From Chromatiales bacterium (lineage in GTDB: Bacteria; Pseudomonadota; Gammaproteobacteria; Steroidobacterales; GCA-2729495): a DNA stretch of 64,000 bases. The notes under the pieces were generated by a model that was not told the DNA's origin, did not search any database, and saw only the letters and a list, made by a program, of their open reading frames with translations. Shown here one piece after another: positions 1 to 8,297 of this stretch. The stretch lies in contig JAEUQA010000013.1 in assembly GCA_016789845.1 (NCBI GenBank), positions 213,341 to 277,340 of the forward strand, written 5' to 3'. Positions within the stretch are counted from its first letter, which is position 1. Every line of letters starts with the position of its first letter. Both the position numbers and the translations under genes were made by a program.

Positions 1-1068
1 CCCGGCCAGGAACGGGTTCATGTCCGCGTCCTCCTCCTGCAGGCGGCTGACGCCGGTGTAGGCAGTGATGGAGGTGAAATCCAGTTCGCCGATGGACCAG
101 GTGACGTTGGCCTGGAAGGACTTGTTCCGTACCTTCACCTGGCCGTTGCGATCGTAGTCACCGGCCCAGGGATCGCCATCGGTATCCGCGTAGCCGAAGG
201 CGTCGCAGCCGGGGCAGCTACCCCAGAAGTCCTCGTCCGCCGGCAGGGGCAGGCTGGTGTTCAAGTCGTCGCTGGGCTTGCTGCTCTGGTGCTGCCAGGC
301 GCCCACCGCGGCCTCGTTGTCCGAGTAGTTGCCGCTGAGCAGGACCTGCGCCGTGTCGGACAGCTTGACCAGCAGCTGGACCCGGCCCGCGATGGAGTCG
401 GTGCCGTTGTAGTCCTGGATGCCCGGCGTGCGGTTCTCCGTGTAGCCGTCGTTCTCCACGTAGCCGAGGGACAGGCGGCCCATCACGCCGTCCTTCAGCT
501 GGCCGCCAATCGCGCCCTCGGCCTTCAGCTGGTCGTAGTCCCCGTAGGAGATGTCGGCGTAGGCGTCGAACTCCTCGCTCGGCCGCTTCGAGACGTAATG
601 GATGACACCGCCGGTGGAGTTGCGCCCGAAGAGCGCCCCCTGGGGGCCGCGCAGCACCTCGATGCGCTCGATGTCGAACAGCTGCTGGGCCAGGCCGCCC
701 ATGGCGGGCTTGTAGACGTCGTCCATGTAGACGGCGACGGGGTTCTCCTGGGCGTCGGCAAAGTCGTTGAGGCCGACCCCGCGCAGGAAGAAGTTGATCT
801 GGCTGCCCTCGCCCTGGGGCACCGTGTAGTTGAGGTTGGGCGTCATCTGGGTGACGTCCGTCGTGCTGGCAAAGCCCAGGTTCCGCACCTGGTCGGCGCC
901 GAAGGCCGTGACGGAGATGCCCACGTCCTGCAGGTTCTGCTCCCGGCGCTGGGCGGTGACCACCACCTCCTCGAGGCCGGCGGCGGACTGCGCCGACGCC
1001 ATGTCCGCCACTGCCAGGATGCCCGCAGCCACCGTCATGGCCGCCACTTTCGAAGCCGGAATGCGCAT
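1..1068 (-). CDS. TonB-dependent receptor, N-terminal part (runs off the window edge)
   Basis: Outer-membrane, energy-dependent uptake channel. Reading from ATG at 1068 there is an open frame of 356 codons to the first base of the window, so the C-terminal barrel is missing. Residues 1-26 form a signal peptide ending in ADMASAQS. A TonB-box-like stretch (LEEVVVTAQRREQ) follows, then the plug domain, which includes FFLRGVG, VYMDDVY and IEVLRGPQGALFGRNSTGG near residues 95-155. The start of the beta-barrel comes next. These plug motifs are diagnostic for the family, and the subclass resembles receptors of sphingomonad/gammaproteobacterial heterotrophs whose ligand is usually unknown. The nitrilase gene downstream on the left-reading strand order begins upstream of it, with a repeat element in the gap. 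Substrate cannot be assigned. Confidence 0.93.
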   Translation of the reverse strand, partial: MRIPASKVAAMTVAAGILAVADMASAQSAAGLEEVVVTAQRREQNLQDVGISVTAFGADQVRNLGFASTTDVTQMTPNLNYTVPQGEGSQINFFLRGVGLNDFADAQENPVAVYMDDVYKPAMGGLAQQLFDIERIEVLRGPQGALFGRNSTGGVIHYVSKRPSEEFDAYADISYGDYDQLKAEGAIGGQLKDGVMGRLSLGYVENDGYTENRTPGIQDYNGTDSIAGRVQLLVKLSDTAQVLLSGNYSDNEAAVGAWQHQSSKPSDDLNTSLPLPADEDFWGSCPGCDAFGYADTDGDPWAGDYDRNGQVKVRNKSFQANVTWSIGELDFTSITAYTGVSRLQEEDADMNPFLAG

Positions 1069-1094
1069 GCTCGCCCCCAAAACTGAACAACTGA

Positions 1095-1120
1095 AATAAC
1101 TAAGTGTCCGGTACCTTTTT
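1095..1120 (+). repeat. Single copy of the GGTACCGGACAC repeat family
   Basis: The outer end of the dispersed repeat (read on the minus strand: AAAAAGGTACCGGACACTTA) lies between the TonB receptor start and the nitrilase stop codon, 4 bp from that stop. The inner half toward 1080 (aactgaacaactg) looks like a decayed version of the inner direct repeat seen in other copies. No inverted partner is visible nearby, so this is a solo or half-lost copy. Confidence 0.85.
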
Positions 1121-1124
1121 GCGT

Positions 1125-2321
1125 CTACTTGTCGAGCCAGGGCCCCCAGAGCCGCTGCTTCGTTTCTTCCCAGGTCGTGCCATCGTCCCCCGCCGGCTGG
1201 TACCGGCTGCCCGGGTGCGGGTACGCCGGCTTCGTCCAGGTGCCCCTGTCCTGCAGGCGCCGGATGCTGGCGCGATACACCTCGTCGATCTCCGCGTTAT
1301 TGCGGGGCGCCTGCTTCATCGCCAGGTTCTTCGGGTGAATGGGCTCCTCGTACATGCGCCTGAAGAGCTCCACGCGCAGGTCCTTCAGCCAGTTGTTGTT
1401 GAGGCTCATGGCGCGGAAGTTGCGCAGGGCCTCCACGTCGATGGTTGCCGCCACGATGGTGTTGTTGGTGGACGCGCTGTAGGACATCACCTGCCCCCGG
1501 TAGTCCACGATGTGGGCGCTGCCGCCGGCGATGTCCACGGGGTGCCTCGACGTGGCGCCCACGTACACCGGCCCCGCGTTGGGGCACAGCATGTAGACAG
1601 AATTGAACTCCGCGTGGCCCTGGTTTTGGATCAGCCAGGTGCCGCCCCCGGGGTAGCCCGCCGTGGTCATCGGGGTGGCCTCGCTGGGCCGGTACACCAC
1701 CTCGGCGCCGTTGAAGGCCAGGGCCCGGACGGCCTCCGGGTACTCGCCGTCGCTGCAGCAGATGGTGCCGATGTTGCCGATGTCGTCGGTCTTCAGCACC
1801 GGGTAGAAGGCGTCGATGCCGTCGCCGAAGAGCTCGACCCAGCGGTCGTAGACATCGTGGGGCGTGCAGGAGTGCTCCCGGCACCAGACGTGGTTCTTGG
1901 CAGCCTTGTGCACCACCTTGCCGCTGGGCGCGATGACGAACACGGTATTGAAGTAGCGGTCCTTCATCACCTCGGGCCAGCGCGCCTTGCACTGGCCGAT
2001 GATGTACGTGTCGTACAGCTTCGCCAGCCGGCCGAGATGTTCGGTTTCCTCACCGGGGATGTCGATGAACAGGTCCCGGGCCGCCATCTCGTGGGGCAGG
2101 TCGAAGATCTCGTCGGTGAAGCCGGTGAGCGCGCCCTCCGCCAGGGCGATGATCTTCACGGGCATGTTGATGTTGACCATCGCGATGCCGGCGTGGATCG
2201 CCTCCTCGATGGTTTCGAGGTTGTGGCGGATCTGCCGGCGCTCGGAGATGCCGTAGATGACCGTGGAGAGGCCCAGGGCCAGGTAGGGGGCGATGGGTTT
2301 GGGCGCTGACTCAGGGGGCAT
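1125..2321 (-). CDS. Nitrilase-superfamily carbon-nitrogen hydrolase
   Basis: Predicted cytoplasmic hydrolase of 398 residues acting on a C-N bond (amide, nitrile or carbamoyl). The catalytic triad of the superfamily can be seen: Glu in ALAEGALTGF (about residue 63), Lys in VVHKAAKNHVW (about 138) and Cys in GTICCSDGEYPE (about 187). The protein is longer than the usual 260-330 residues because of a C-terminal extension rich in Arg and Trp, as in aliphatic amidase/formamidase-like branches. It overlaps the MFS transporter gene by 11 nt and is followed by an SDR gene upstream, so the three probably form one transcript for uptake and breakdown of an unknown compound. Substrate not assignable from sequence. 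Confidence 0.88.
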   Translation of the reverse strand: MPPESAPKPIAPYLALGLSTVIYGISERRQIRHNLETIEEAIHAGIAMVNINMPVKIIALAEGALTGFTDEIFDLPHEMAARDLFIDIPGEETEHLGRLAKLYDTYIIGQCKARWPEVMKDRYFNTVFVIAPSGKVVHKAAKNHVWCREHSCTPHDVYDRWVELFGDGIDAFYPVLKTDDIGNIGTICCSDGEYPEAVRALAFNGAEVVYRPSEATPMTTAGYPGGGTWLIQNQGHAEFNSVYMLCPNAGPVYVGATSRHPVDIAGGSAHIVDYRGQVMSYSASTNNTIVAATIDVEALRNFRAMSLNNNWLKDLRVELFRRMYEEPIHPKNLAMKQAPRNNAEIDEVYRASIRRLQDRGTWTKPAYPHPGSRYQPAGDDGTTWEETKQRLWGPWLDK

Positions 2322-3513
2322 GGGCCTTGGATACTACAGGCGGGGCGGCGCCAGCGTCGACACCCTGGCTCCGCCAGATGATGTAGAGGAAGACCAGCGT
2401 GCTGACGAGGCAGGCCAGCGCCGCCAGCACGAGAATGCCGTCGTAGTCATCGCCGCGGATCAGGCTGGCGGCCACCGCGGGGCCGATCGCGGCGCCGAGG
2501 CCCTGGGCCGCGGTCATCATCACCAGGTAGCGGCCGCGGACATCCAGCTTCGCGATGGCGCCCATCTGGTAGGACACCGCCACGATGAACAGTGCCTGGT
2601 AGGCTCCCGTGGCCACGAAGTAGGCGACAGGGCCGAAACGCCCCAGCAGCCAGAACAGCGCCAGGGCCTGGCCGGCCAGCACGATCAACAACGGCCAGTA
2701 GCGGCCGTACCGGTCGCTGGCCCAGGCGGCGGCCAGCGCGCCGGCGATGGCCAGCACCTGGGACACGCCGAGCGCGAGGCCGATGGTCCCGGCCGGCAGC
2801 CCCGCCGCCTGGCCGATGCGCTCGACGAAGGCCCAGAAGCCGAAGACGTTGACGAAGAAGATCACGCTGGCGGCCAGGCCGAGCCAGATCAGGCCAGTGT
2901 GCCGGGGCCCCTCCGCCCCGGTCGCCGCCGCGATCCGGACCCGCCCCCGGTCCGGCAACCAGCGCACGGTGACCAGCATCAGGAACGACGCCACGCCCAG
3001 TAGGTAGTACAAGGAACGTACGCCCCAGGCCTCGAGTAGCGACGGGGATGCGGCGAAGGCCGCCAGCATCAGCACGCCCTGCACCGCCTGGGCGAGGCCG
3101 AAGGCCCGGTCCGGCTCCCGGTTGTCGCCCAGCGCCGCCACGGACACGGCAAACAGGCTGCCGCCCGCGAGGCCCGTGAGGAAGCGCACGACGAGCAGCG
3201 GCTCGTAGGCCGCCAGGTTCGCGCTCACGGCGTTCAGCGCGCCGTAGGCCAGGAAGGCCAGCAGCAGCGCCCGCACCCAGGACACCCGGCGGATCCAGAG
3301 CGCGGCGACCACCGACGACACCACGAGCCCCATGCCCTCCAGCGCCGCGATGTTGGCGGCCTGCTGGTCGCTGTAGGCGTAGCTGTCGATCAGGCCGCCG
3401 ACGATCATCGGCATCAGCACGATGGCGGCGGGGCCGATCGGGTACAGCAGCGAGAACAGCAGCGTGGTCGGCAGCCGGTCGTCGAAGGCGGGCGGGACGC
3501 GCATCCTGCTCAC
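2311..3513 (-). CDS. Major facilitator superfamily transporter
   Basis: A 400-residue inner-membrane protein with about 12 hydrophobic segments and a central hydrophilic loop near residues 190-215 (WLPDRGRVRIAAATGAEG). The MFS loop motif between helices 2 and 3 is weak, but the loop between helices 8 and 9 has AAWASDRYGRY, the usual G-x-x-x-D-R-x-G-R type signature. The start overlaps the SDR stop by 4 nt and the stop overlaps the nitrilase start, so it is translationally coupled to both. Role as importer of the substrate of the adjacent enzymes is inferred from context only. Confidence 0.88.
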   Translation of the reverse strand: MSRMRVPPAFDDRLPTTLLFSLLYPIGPAAIVLMPMIVGGLIDSYAYSDQQAANIAALEGMGLVVSSVVAALWIRRVSWVRALLLAFLAYGALNAVSANLAAYEPLLVVRFLTGLAGGSLFAVSVAALGDNREPDRAFGLAQAVQGVLMLAAFAASPSLLEAWGVRSLYYLLGVASFLMLVTVRWLPDRGRVRIAAATGAEGPRHTGLIWLGLAASVIFFVNVFGFWAFVERIGQAAGLPAGTIGLALGVSQVLAIAGALAAAWASDRYGRYWPLLIVLAGQALALFWLLGRFGPVAYFVATGAYQALFIVAVSYQMGAIAKLDVRGRYLVMMTAAQGLGAAIGPAVAASLIRGDDYDGILVLAALACLVSTLVFLYIIWRSQGVDAGAAPPVVSKAHAP

Positions 3514-4319
3514 TGGGCCGTGAGGCCGCCGTCGACCACGAACTCGGCGCCCGTGACGAACCGGGACGCATCGGAGGCCAGGAACAGCACCATGGCGGCA
3601 ATGTCCCGGGGCCGGCCGATCTCGGGCAGCGCCTGCATGTTCATGTAGTACTGCAGGGCCTCCTCCTCGCTGCCGGCCATGCCCGCGTCGAGCATGTCCT
3701 TCAGTTCCTTCCGGAACATGGGCGTGTCGGTGTTGCCGGGATGCACGGAGTTCACCCGGATCCCGTAGCCAGCCTTGCCCACCTCGATGGCCACGCTCTT
3801 GGTGAAGAGCCGCACGCCGCCCTTGGTGGAGCAGTAGGCCGACAAACCCCCGGCGCCGATGATGCCGCCGACCGAGGACAGGTTGATGATCGAGCCGCCG
3901 CGGCCGCCCTTCCCGCCGGGACGCATCACGTCCACCGCAAACCGGGTGCCCAGGAAGACGCCGTCCAGGTTCACCGCGTGCACCCGGCGCCAGTCGTCCA
4001 GGGAGGTTTCCAGCAGGCTGCTGACCAGCGCGATGCCGGCATTGTTGACCAGGACATCCAGGCCGCCGTGCCGCGCGATCGTGGCATCGATCACCCGCTG
4101 CCAGTCTCCCTCCTGCGTCACGTCGAGAACCATGCTCTCGGCACTGCCGCCGTCACGGCCGATGGCCTCCGCCACCGCCCGCGCTTCCCGCTCCGCGATG
4201 TCGGCGACGATGACGCGGGCGCCGTGGGCGGCCAGCGTGCCGGCGCAGGCCGCGCCGATGCCCATGGCCCCGCCGGTGACGAGCGCGACCTTGCCCTTGA
4301 CGTGGACGATGGGTTCCAC
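3510..4319 (-). CDS. Short-chain dehydrogenase/reductase
   Basis: NAD(P)-dependent oxidoreductase of 269 residues, classical SDR length. Seen in order: cofactor-binding TGGAMGIG (residues 15-22), the NNAG structural motif (about 93), the catalytic Ser in NLSSVGG and YCSTK (about 165-169) with Tyr and Lys. Asp in VADIAE after beta-2 suggests NAD rather than NADP preference. It is probably the first gene of the run SDR-MFS-nitrilase. Substrate unknown; the family covers alcohols, sterols and sugar-like compounds. Confidence 0.93.
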   Translation of the reverse strand: MEPIVHVKGKVALVTGGAMGIGAACAGTLAAHGARVIVADIAEREARAVAEAIGRDGGSAESMVLDVTQEGDWQRVIDATIARHGGLDVLVNNAGIALVSSLLETSLDDWRRVHAVNLDGVFLGTRFAVDVMRPGGKGGRGGSIINLSSVGGIIGAGGLSAYCSTKGGVRLFTKSVAIEVGKAGYGIRVNSVHPGNTDTPMFRKELKDMLDAGMAGSEEEALQYYMNMQALPEIGRPRDIAAMVLFLASDASRFVTGAEFVVDGGLTAQ

Positions 4320-4327
4320 GGTCCGGG

Positions 4328-6121
4328 TCAGCCCTGGTTCAGGAGGTAGATGACGCTGGGAGCCTTGCCGCCGCGCCCCTGCATGGCCTTGTGGGCCGTG
4401 ATCCAGTCGGGCGGTACCAGCTCGGGGAAGTTGCCGAGGCCGAGGACGATGTCAGTCCTGCCGTCGCCGTTCACGTCGGCCGCCTCGATGGAGCACCAGA
4501 CGCTGAAGAACTCCCGGGCGATGGACCGGGGCTCGAAGCGGAACCCGCCCTTGTTCTCGAGATACACGAAGGTCTCCGGCTCGTCCTCGCTCCACTGGGG
4601 GAACAGGGCGATGGCGGCAATGTCCGGGTCCCCGTCCCCGTCGAAGTCCCGCACGACGGAGCGGATGGCGCCGTGCATGCGGTAGTAGAACTGCTGCTGG
4701 AACTTCAGGTCGCCGTCGTTCCGGTAGACCCGGATGCCGTGCTGGGGTCGCGGCGCGGGGACGACCTTGCCAATGTGGTTGCCGGCCACGTTGTCGCCGT
4801 TCAGCACCACCAGGTCCGGATCGCCGTCGCCGTCGAAGTCGGCGGCGTTCAGGCTGTTGCCGCCCCACGACGGCGTGTGCCGGTCGAGCACATGGCGGGT
4901 GAAGGTCTCGTCGCCGTTGTTGATGAGCAGGATCAGCTCCTGCCGGCCCTGGGCAATCACCGCCGCGATGTCCGGCCGGCCGTCCCCGTTGAAGTCGGCG
5001 ATGGCGCTGCTGATGAGGCCGGAGTCCTCCGCAATCACCTTCTCCCGCAGGCCCGGCATCGCCCCGGGCGGTATCTCCGCGGCCGCCGCGGGCCACCGCC
5101 TGGCGTACTCCGGCGTCTGGTACCAGATCGCCAGGATCGCCTGGGCATCCGCGGCCACCCCGTCGCCAAAGGCGTTCGCCACGATATCCGCGAGCCCGTC
5201 GCCGTTCATGTCGACGGTGTGGTGCTGCACGAGGCGCTGCTTGCCATTGACCAGCATGCGGGGCCGCGCCTTGCCACCCTCGAACTCCCAGTCGGTGATC
5301 GCGGCGATGCCGACCCTGCTCAGCGGGAAGTGGCCGTGGGTCACGAGCCGGATGCCGGTGGCCGTCAGTGCCATTTCGATCGGGTCGCTGGTCACCTGCT
5401 GCGTGGCCAGCCGTTTGCCGGTGGCCAGGTCGAGCACGGCCACGTCGTCCCACTGGTCGAAGCCCTCCCGGCGCTCGCCGCCGCCGACCCAGTCGTCGAT
5501 CACCGTGCGTCCCACGTAGAGGCGCTGGCGGACCGGGTCCACCAGCGTCGAGAGCACGAGGGCGTCCGGCTCCAGGTCGAGCTTCGGCACAACCGGCCTG
5601 AACAGCTTCGCGAGCGGTGCCTTGGGCTCCTGCAGCTCCATCTCCTTCCAGGGCCGGGCGTTCGCGACGTAGTACTCCCGGATCTTCTGGAAATCCTCCC
5701 GGCTCATCTCGGGGACGGCCGGGATGTGCTGGCGGAACGGGTAGAAGTCCCGGAAGTAGCCGTCGCTGCCGTAGAGGAAGTAGCGCTTCGTGTAGTCCTT
5801 GGCGGGCTCCAGCTCCGGCGGGAAGTCCTCCGTGCGGAAGTCGGCGAACTCATCGCCCTTCATGCCCACGTAGTTGCCCATGTAGTGGAGCGCGTAGGGC
5901 CAGTATTCCTTCGCCAGGTCGGCGGGGTCCGGGGCCAGGTGGCAGCGGACGCAGTGGCGGTCGACGAGGGCCTTGCCGGTCATTGCCGCGGCCGGGGCGA
6001 CGGCCGGTCCTCCTGCCGGCCCGGTCGTTTCGGCAGGTCCGCCGCAGCCGGCAACGAGGATCGTGGCCACGAGCAAAACGCGCAGCGGCGCCGCGGGGCC
6101 GCTTCCGGGCTTCAGGGACAT
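4328..6121 (-). CDS. Lipoprotein with cytochrome c motif and FG-GAP/VCBS repeats
   Basis: About 597 residues. The N terminus is a lipoprotein signal (LLVATILVAGC, lipobox Cys near residue 23), followed by a heme c site CVRCH near residue 58 with a short cytochrome-like region. From about residue 150 onward several FG-GAP/VCBS-type repeats with calcium-binding DFNGDGRPD, DFDGDGDPD and DVNGDGRTD loops suggest a beta-propeller. The product should be a membrane-anchored, periplasmic or surface electron-transfer or binding protein; function unknown. ATG at 6121 is taken as start; a TTG at 6130 is better spaced from GAGG and cannot be excluded. It lies 15 nt after the CBS gene stop, so co-transcription is likely. 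Confidence 0.82.
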   Translation of the reverse strand: MSLKPGSGPAAPLRVLLVATILVAGCGGPAETTGPAGGPAVAPAAAMTGKALVDRHCVRCHLAPDPADLAKEYWPYALHYMGNYVGMKGDEFADFRTEDFPPELEPAKDYTKRYFLYGSDGYFRDFYPFRQHIPAVPEMSREDFQKIREYYVANARPWKEMELQEPKAPLAKLFRPVVPKLDLEPDALVLSTLVDPVRQRLYVGRTVIDDWVGGGERREGFDQWDDVAVLDLATGKRLATQQVTSDPIEMALTATGIRLVTHGHFPLSRVGIAAITDWEFEGGKARPRMLVNGKQRLVQHHTVDMNGDGLADIVANAFGDGVAADAQAILAIWYQTPEYARRWPAAAAEIPPGAMPGLREKVIAEDSGLISSAIADFNGDGRPDIAAVIAQGRQELILLINNGDETFTRHVLDRHTPSWGGNSLNAADFDGDGDPDLVVLNGDNVAGNHIGKVVPAPRPQHGIRVYRNDGDLKFQQQFYYRMHGAIRSVVRDFDGDGDPDIAAIALFPQWSEDEPETFVYLENKGGFRFEPRSIAREFFSVWCSIEAADVNGDGRTDIVLGLGNFPELVPPDWITAHKAMQGRGGKAPSVIYLLNQG

Positions 6122-6136
6122 GCGGGCCAATCTACC

Positions 6137-6577
6137 TCAGGAGTGGATGTACTGCTCCAGCTGCTCGATCATCAGCTGCTGCTCGGAGATCACCTCCTTG
6201 ACCACGTCGCCGATCGAGATCACGCCGATGACCTTCTTGTGGTCGAGCACCGGCAGGTGCCGGACGCGCTTCTGGGTCATGAGGCCCATGCACTGGTCCA
6301 CGGTCTGTTCAGGCCGCACGCAGAGGACCTTTTGGGTCATGATCTGCCGCACGTGGGTCTCCTTCGACGACTTGCCAAGCAGGGCGACCTGGCGCGCGTA
6401 GTCCCGCTCGGAGAAGATGCCCGTGAGGCGCTCCCCGTCCAGGACCACCAGGGAGCCGATGTCGTGCTTCGCCATGAGCATGAGCGCCTCGTACACCGTG
6501 GCGTCAGGCTCGATGGACACGAGCCGGTGCGCCTTGTGCTGCAGTATCTGCTGCACGGTCTTGGTCATTGTGTGCAT
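6137..6577 (-). CDS. Two-CBS-domain protein
   Basis: A 146-residue soluble protein made almost only of a CBS pair (Bateman module), about residues 10-65 (LVSIEPDATVYEALMLM ... GIFSERDYAR) and 75-130 (VRPEQTVDQCMGLM ... VIGVISIGDVV). The family binds adenine nucleotides such as AMP/ATP and acts as a sensor or regulator. The start is ATG at 6577 with GGGGGGA just upstream; an inner ATG at 6568 is possible. No catalytic domain is fused, so partner and output are unknown. Confidence 0.9.
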   Translation of the reverse strand: MHTMTKTVQQILQHKAHRLVSIEPDATVYEALMLMAKHDIGSLVVLDGERLTGIFSERDYARQVALLGKSSKETHVRQIMTQKVLCVRPEQTVDQCMGLMTQKRVRHLPVLDHKKVIGVISIGDVVKEVISEQQLMIEQLEQYIHS

Positions 6578-6623
6578 GATTCCCCCCGGAATGCGGCCGG
6601 ACCCACCCTGAGCATACTGCTCC

Positions 6624-7040
6624 ATGGCGGCGTCCGGGGAAAGGACCTTCGTGACGGACCCGTCGAGCGACACCCACGCACACCCGGCCTTCGACCGGGC
6701 CCGCTTCACCTGCCCCGCCTGCCACGAGCTGGCGGACCAGGTCTGGCTGAATGCCTACGCCTCCCAGGTCAGCAACCCGGCTGGCGTCCCGCTGCGCATC
6801 GCCGGCGCGGGCCTCGAGCAGCTGAAGCAGAATCCCGGCTTCCCGCCCCCGGTCCGGGACCAGAAGGTGGCCTACTGGAACCGGGTGAACGCCGGCGAGG
6901 TCTTCCTGGACCGGTGGTCGATGGTGCAGACGGACCTGTTCGTGGCGGGACTGGAGCTCAGCGTGTGCCGCCGGTGCATGGCGGTCGCGGTGTGGCTGGG
7001 GGGCCGGATGGTCTACCCGGCCGTCAACCCGCCGGGCTGA
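6624..7040 (+). CDS. Hypothetical protein with two CxxC-type Zn-ribbon halves
   Basis: 138 residues. A CPAC knuckle (about residues 30-33) and CRRC (about 115-118) could together bind one zinc. The middle includes many aromatic residues (NPGFPPPV, AYWNRVNAGEVFLDRW). The pattern is reminiscent of N-terminal parts of DUF4145-type proteins, but I cannot confirm this. It diverges from the CBS gene (46 nt apart) and its 3' end overlaps the 3' end of the EAL gene by 17 nt. No Shine-Dalgarno is obvious, so the start is uncertain. Confidence 0.6.
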   Translation: MAASGERTFVTDPSSDTHAHPAFDRARFTCPACHELADQVWLNAYASQVSNPAGVPLRIAGAGLEQLKQNPGFPPPVRDQKVAYWNRVNAGEVFLDRWSMVQTDLFVAGLELSVCRRCMAVAVWLGGRMVYPAVNPPG

Positions 7041-8292
7041 AGGCGTCGAATGCCGCCGCGGCCACCGGACGGCCGAACAGGTAGCCCTGGCCAGTGTCGC
7101 AGCCCATGGCCACCAGCGCCGCGCGCATCGGCTCCGTTTCGATGCCTTCGGCCACAACCACGAGCCCCATCGCATGGCCCAGCTGGACGATGGACTCCAC
7201 CAGCCGCCGGTCCTTCTCGCTGTGATCGATGTTCTGGACGAATGACTTGTCGATCTTCAGCTCGTCCGCCGGCAGGTTCTTCAGGTAGGCCAGGCTCGAG
7301 TACCCGGTGCCGAAATCATCAATGGAGACCTTCACCCCGCCGGACCGCAACTGGTGCAGGCGCCGTGTGCTGGCGTCCGGATCCAGCATCAGGGCGGTCT
7401 CCGTGATCTCCAGCACCAGCCGGTCCACCGGGAAGTCCCAGATGCGGCTGACGTCGGCGATGAGCTCGCCCAGGTCCGCATCGGCCAGGTTCGTTGGCGA
7501 GGCATTCACCGAGATGGTGAACCCGGGCCAGCGCTGCGCCCACGACGCCGCCTGGCGCATGCTGGTGTTGAGGACAAATCGCAGCAGCGTCCGGGCGCTG
7601 TCGGTGCCCTCGATGGCCGGAATGAACTGCAACGGCGACACCAGCCCATGCTCCGGGTGCCGCCACCGGGTCAACGCCTCTGCCCCGCTCAGCGCCCCGG
7701 TGCGCAGGTTCACCTTGGGCTGGAAATGCAGCTCGAACTCCCCCCTGTGCAGGGCATCGTCGATCTCGAACCAGGCCGACGACGCCACGGTTGCCTGTCC
7801 GTCGAGCGCGGCCGACCAGGCCACGTGCGACTTGTCCCGGCGCCCGGCCTCCCTGATCGCCACTTCACACTGCCGGAGCAGCTCGCTCGCCGTGGTGGCA
7901 TTGGCCGGCAGGAAGGACACGCCCGCCCGGGCCCGGAGCCGAGCGCGACCGTCAGTGACATCCACGGACTCCGATGCCACGCGGATGGCCTTCTCGGCCG
8001 CCAGCGCGGCATGCCCGGCATGGAGCGGGTTGTGCACGAGCAGGGCGAACACGCCCCTGGTCAGGGCCACGATGCGGTCCTGGACCCGGCCGACGGCCGC
8101 CAGCCGCCCGGCGACCCGTTCCAGGACCTCGTCACCCGCGGTGTACCCGAGCGACCTGTTGACCTCCCCCACGCCGTCGAGCTGGAGAAGCACCAGCGCA
8201 ATGCCCGTCACGCCGCGTTGCGCACGCAGGTCGTCGATCTCCCGCAGAAGGTGCGAATAGCCGGTACTGGCGGTTGCGAGCGGCATTGCCAC
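7024..8292 (-). CDS. EAL-domain c-di-GMP phosphodiesterase with degenerate GGDEF domain
   Basis: 422 residues, no transmembrane segments. N-terminal GGDEF-like fold (about 1-165) keeps the core LVLLQLDGVGEVNRSLGY, but the signature loop reads TRGVFALL instead of GGDEF, so cyclase activity is not expected. The EAL domain (about 175-420) keeps its catalytic motifs: GAEALTRW, EITET, the DDFGTGYSSL loop and LKIDKSFV, then VAEGIET and GQGYLFGRP. It should hydrolyse c-di-GMP to pGpG, with the GGDEF remnant as possible allosteric GTP sensor. It sits 5 nt from the HD-GYP gene in the same orientation, making a two-phosphodiesterase unit. Confidence 0.92.
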   Translation of the reverse strand: MAMPLATASTGYSHLLREIDDLRAQRGVTGIALVLLQLDGVGEVNRSLGYTAGDEVLERVAGRLAAVGRVQDRIVALTRGVFALLVHNPLHAGHAALAAEKAIRVASESVDVTDGRARLRARAGVSFLPANATTASELLRQCEVAIREAGRRDKSHVAWSAALDGQATVASSAWFEIDDALHRGEFELHFQPKVNLRTGALSGAEALTRWRHPEHGLVSPLQFIPAIEGTDSARTLLRFVLNTSMRQAASWAQRWPGFTISVNASPTNLADADLGELIADVSRIWDFPVDRLVLEITETALMLDPDASTRRLHQLRSGGVKVSIDDFGTGYSSLAYLKNLPADELKIDKSFVQNIDHSEKDRRLVESIVQLGHAMGLVVVAEGIETEPMRAALVAMGCDTGQGYLFGRPVAAAAFDAFSPAG

Positions 8293-8297
8293 TCCGC

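Noticed and set aside
4391..7084. Long plus-strand open frame opposite the FG-GAP lipoprotein and CBS genes
   Set aside because: Crosses two well-supported minus-strand genes and a divergent promoter; composition typical of antisense frames.
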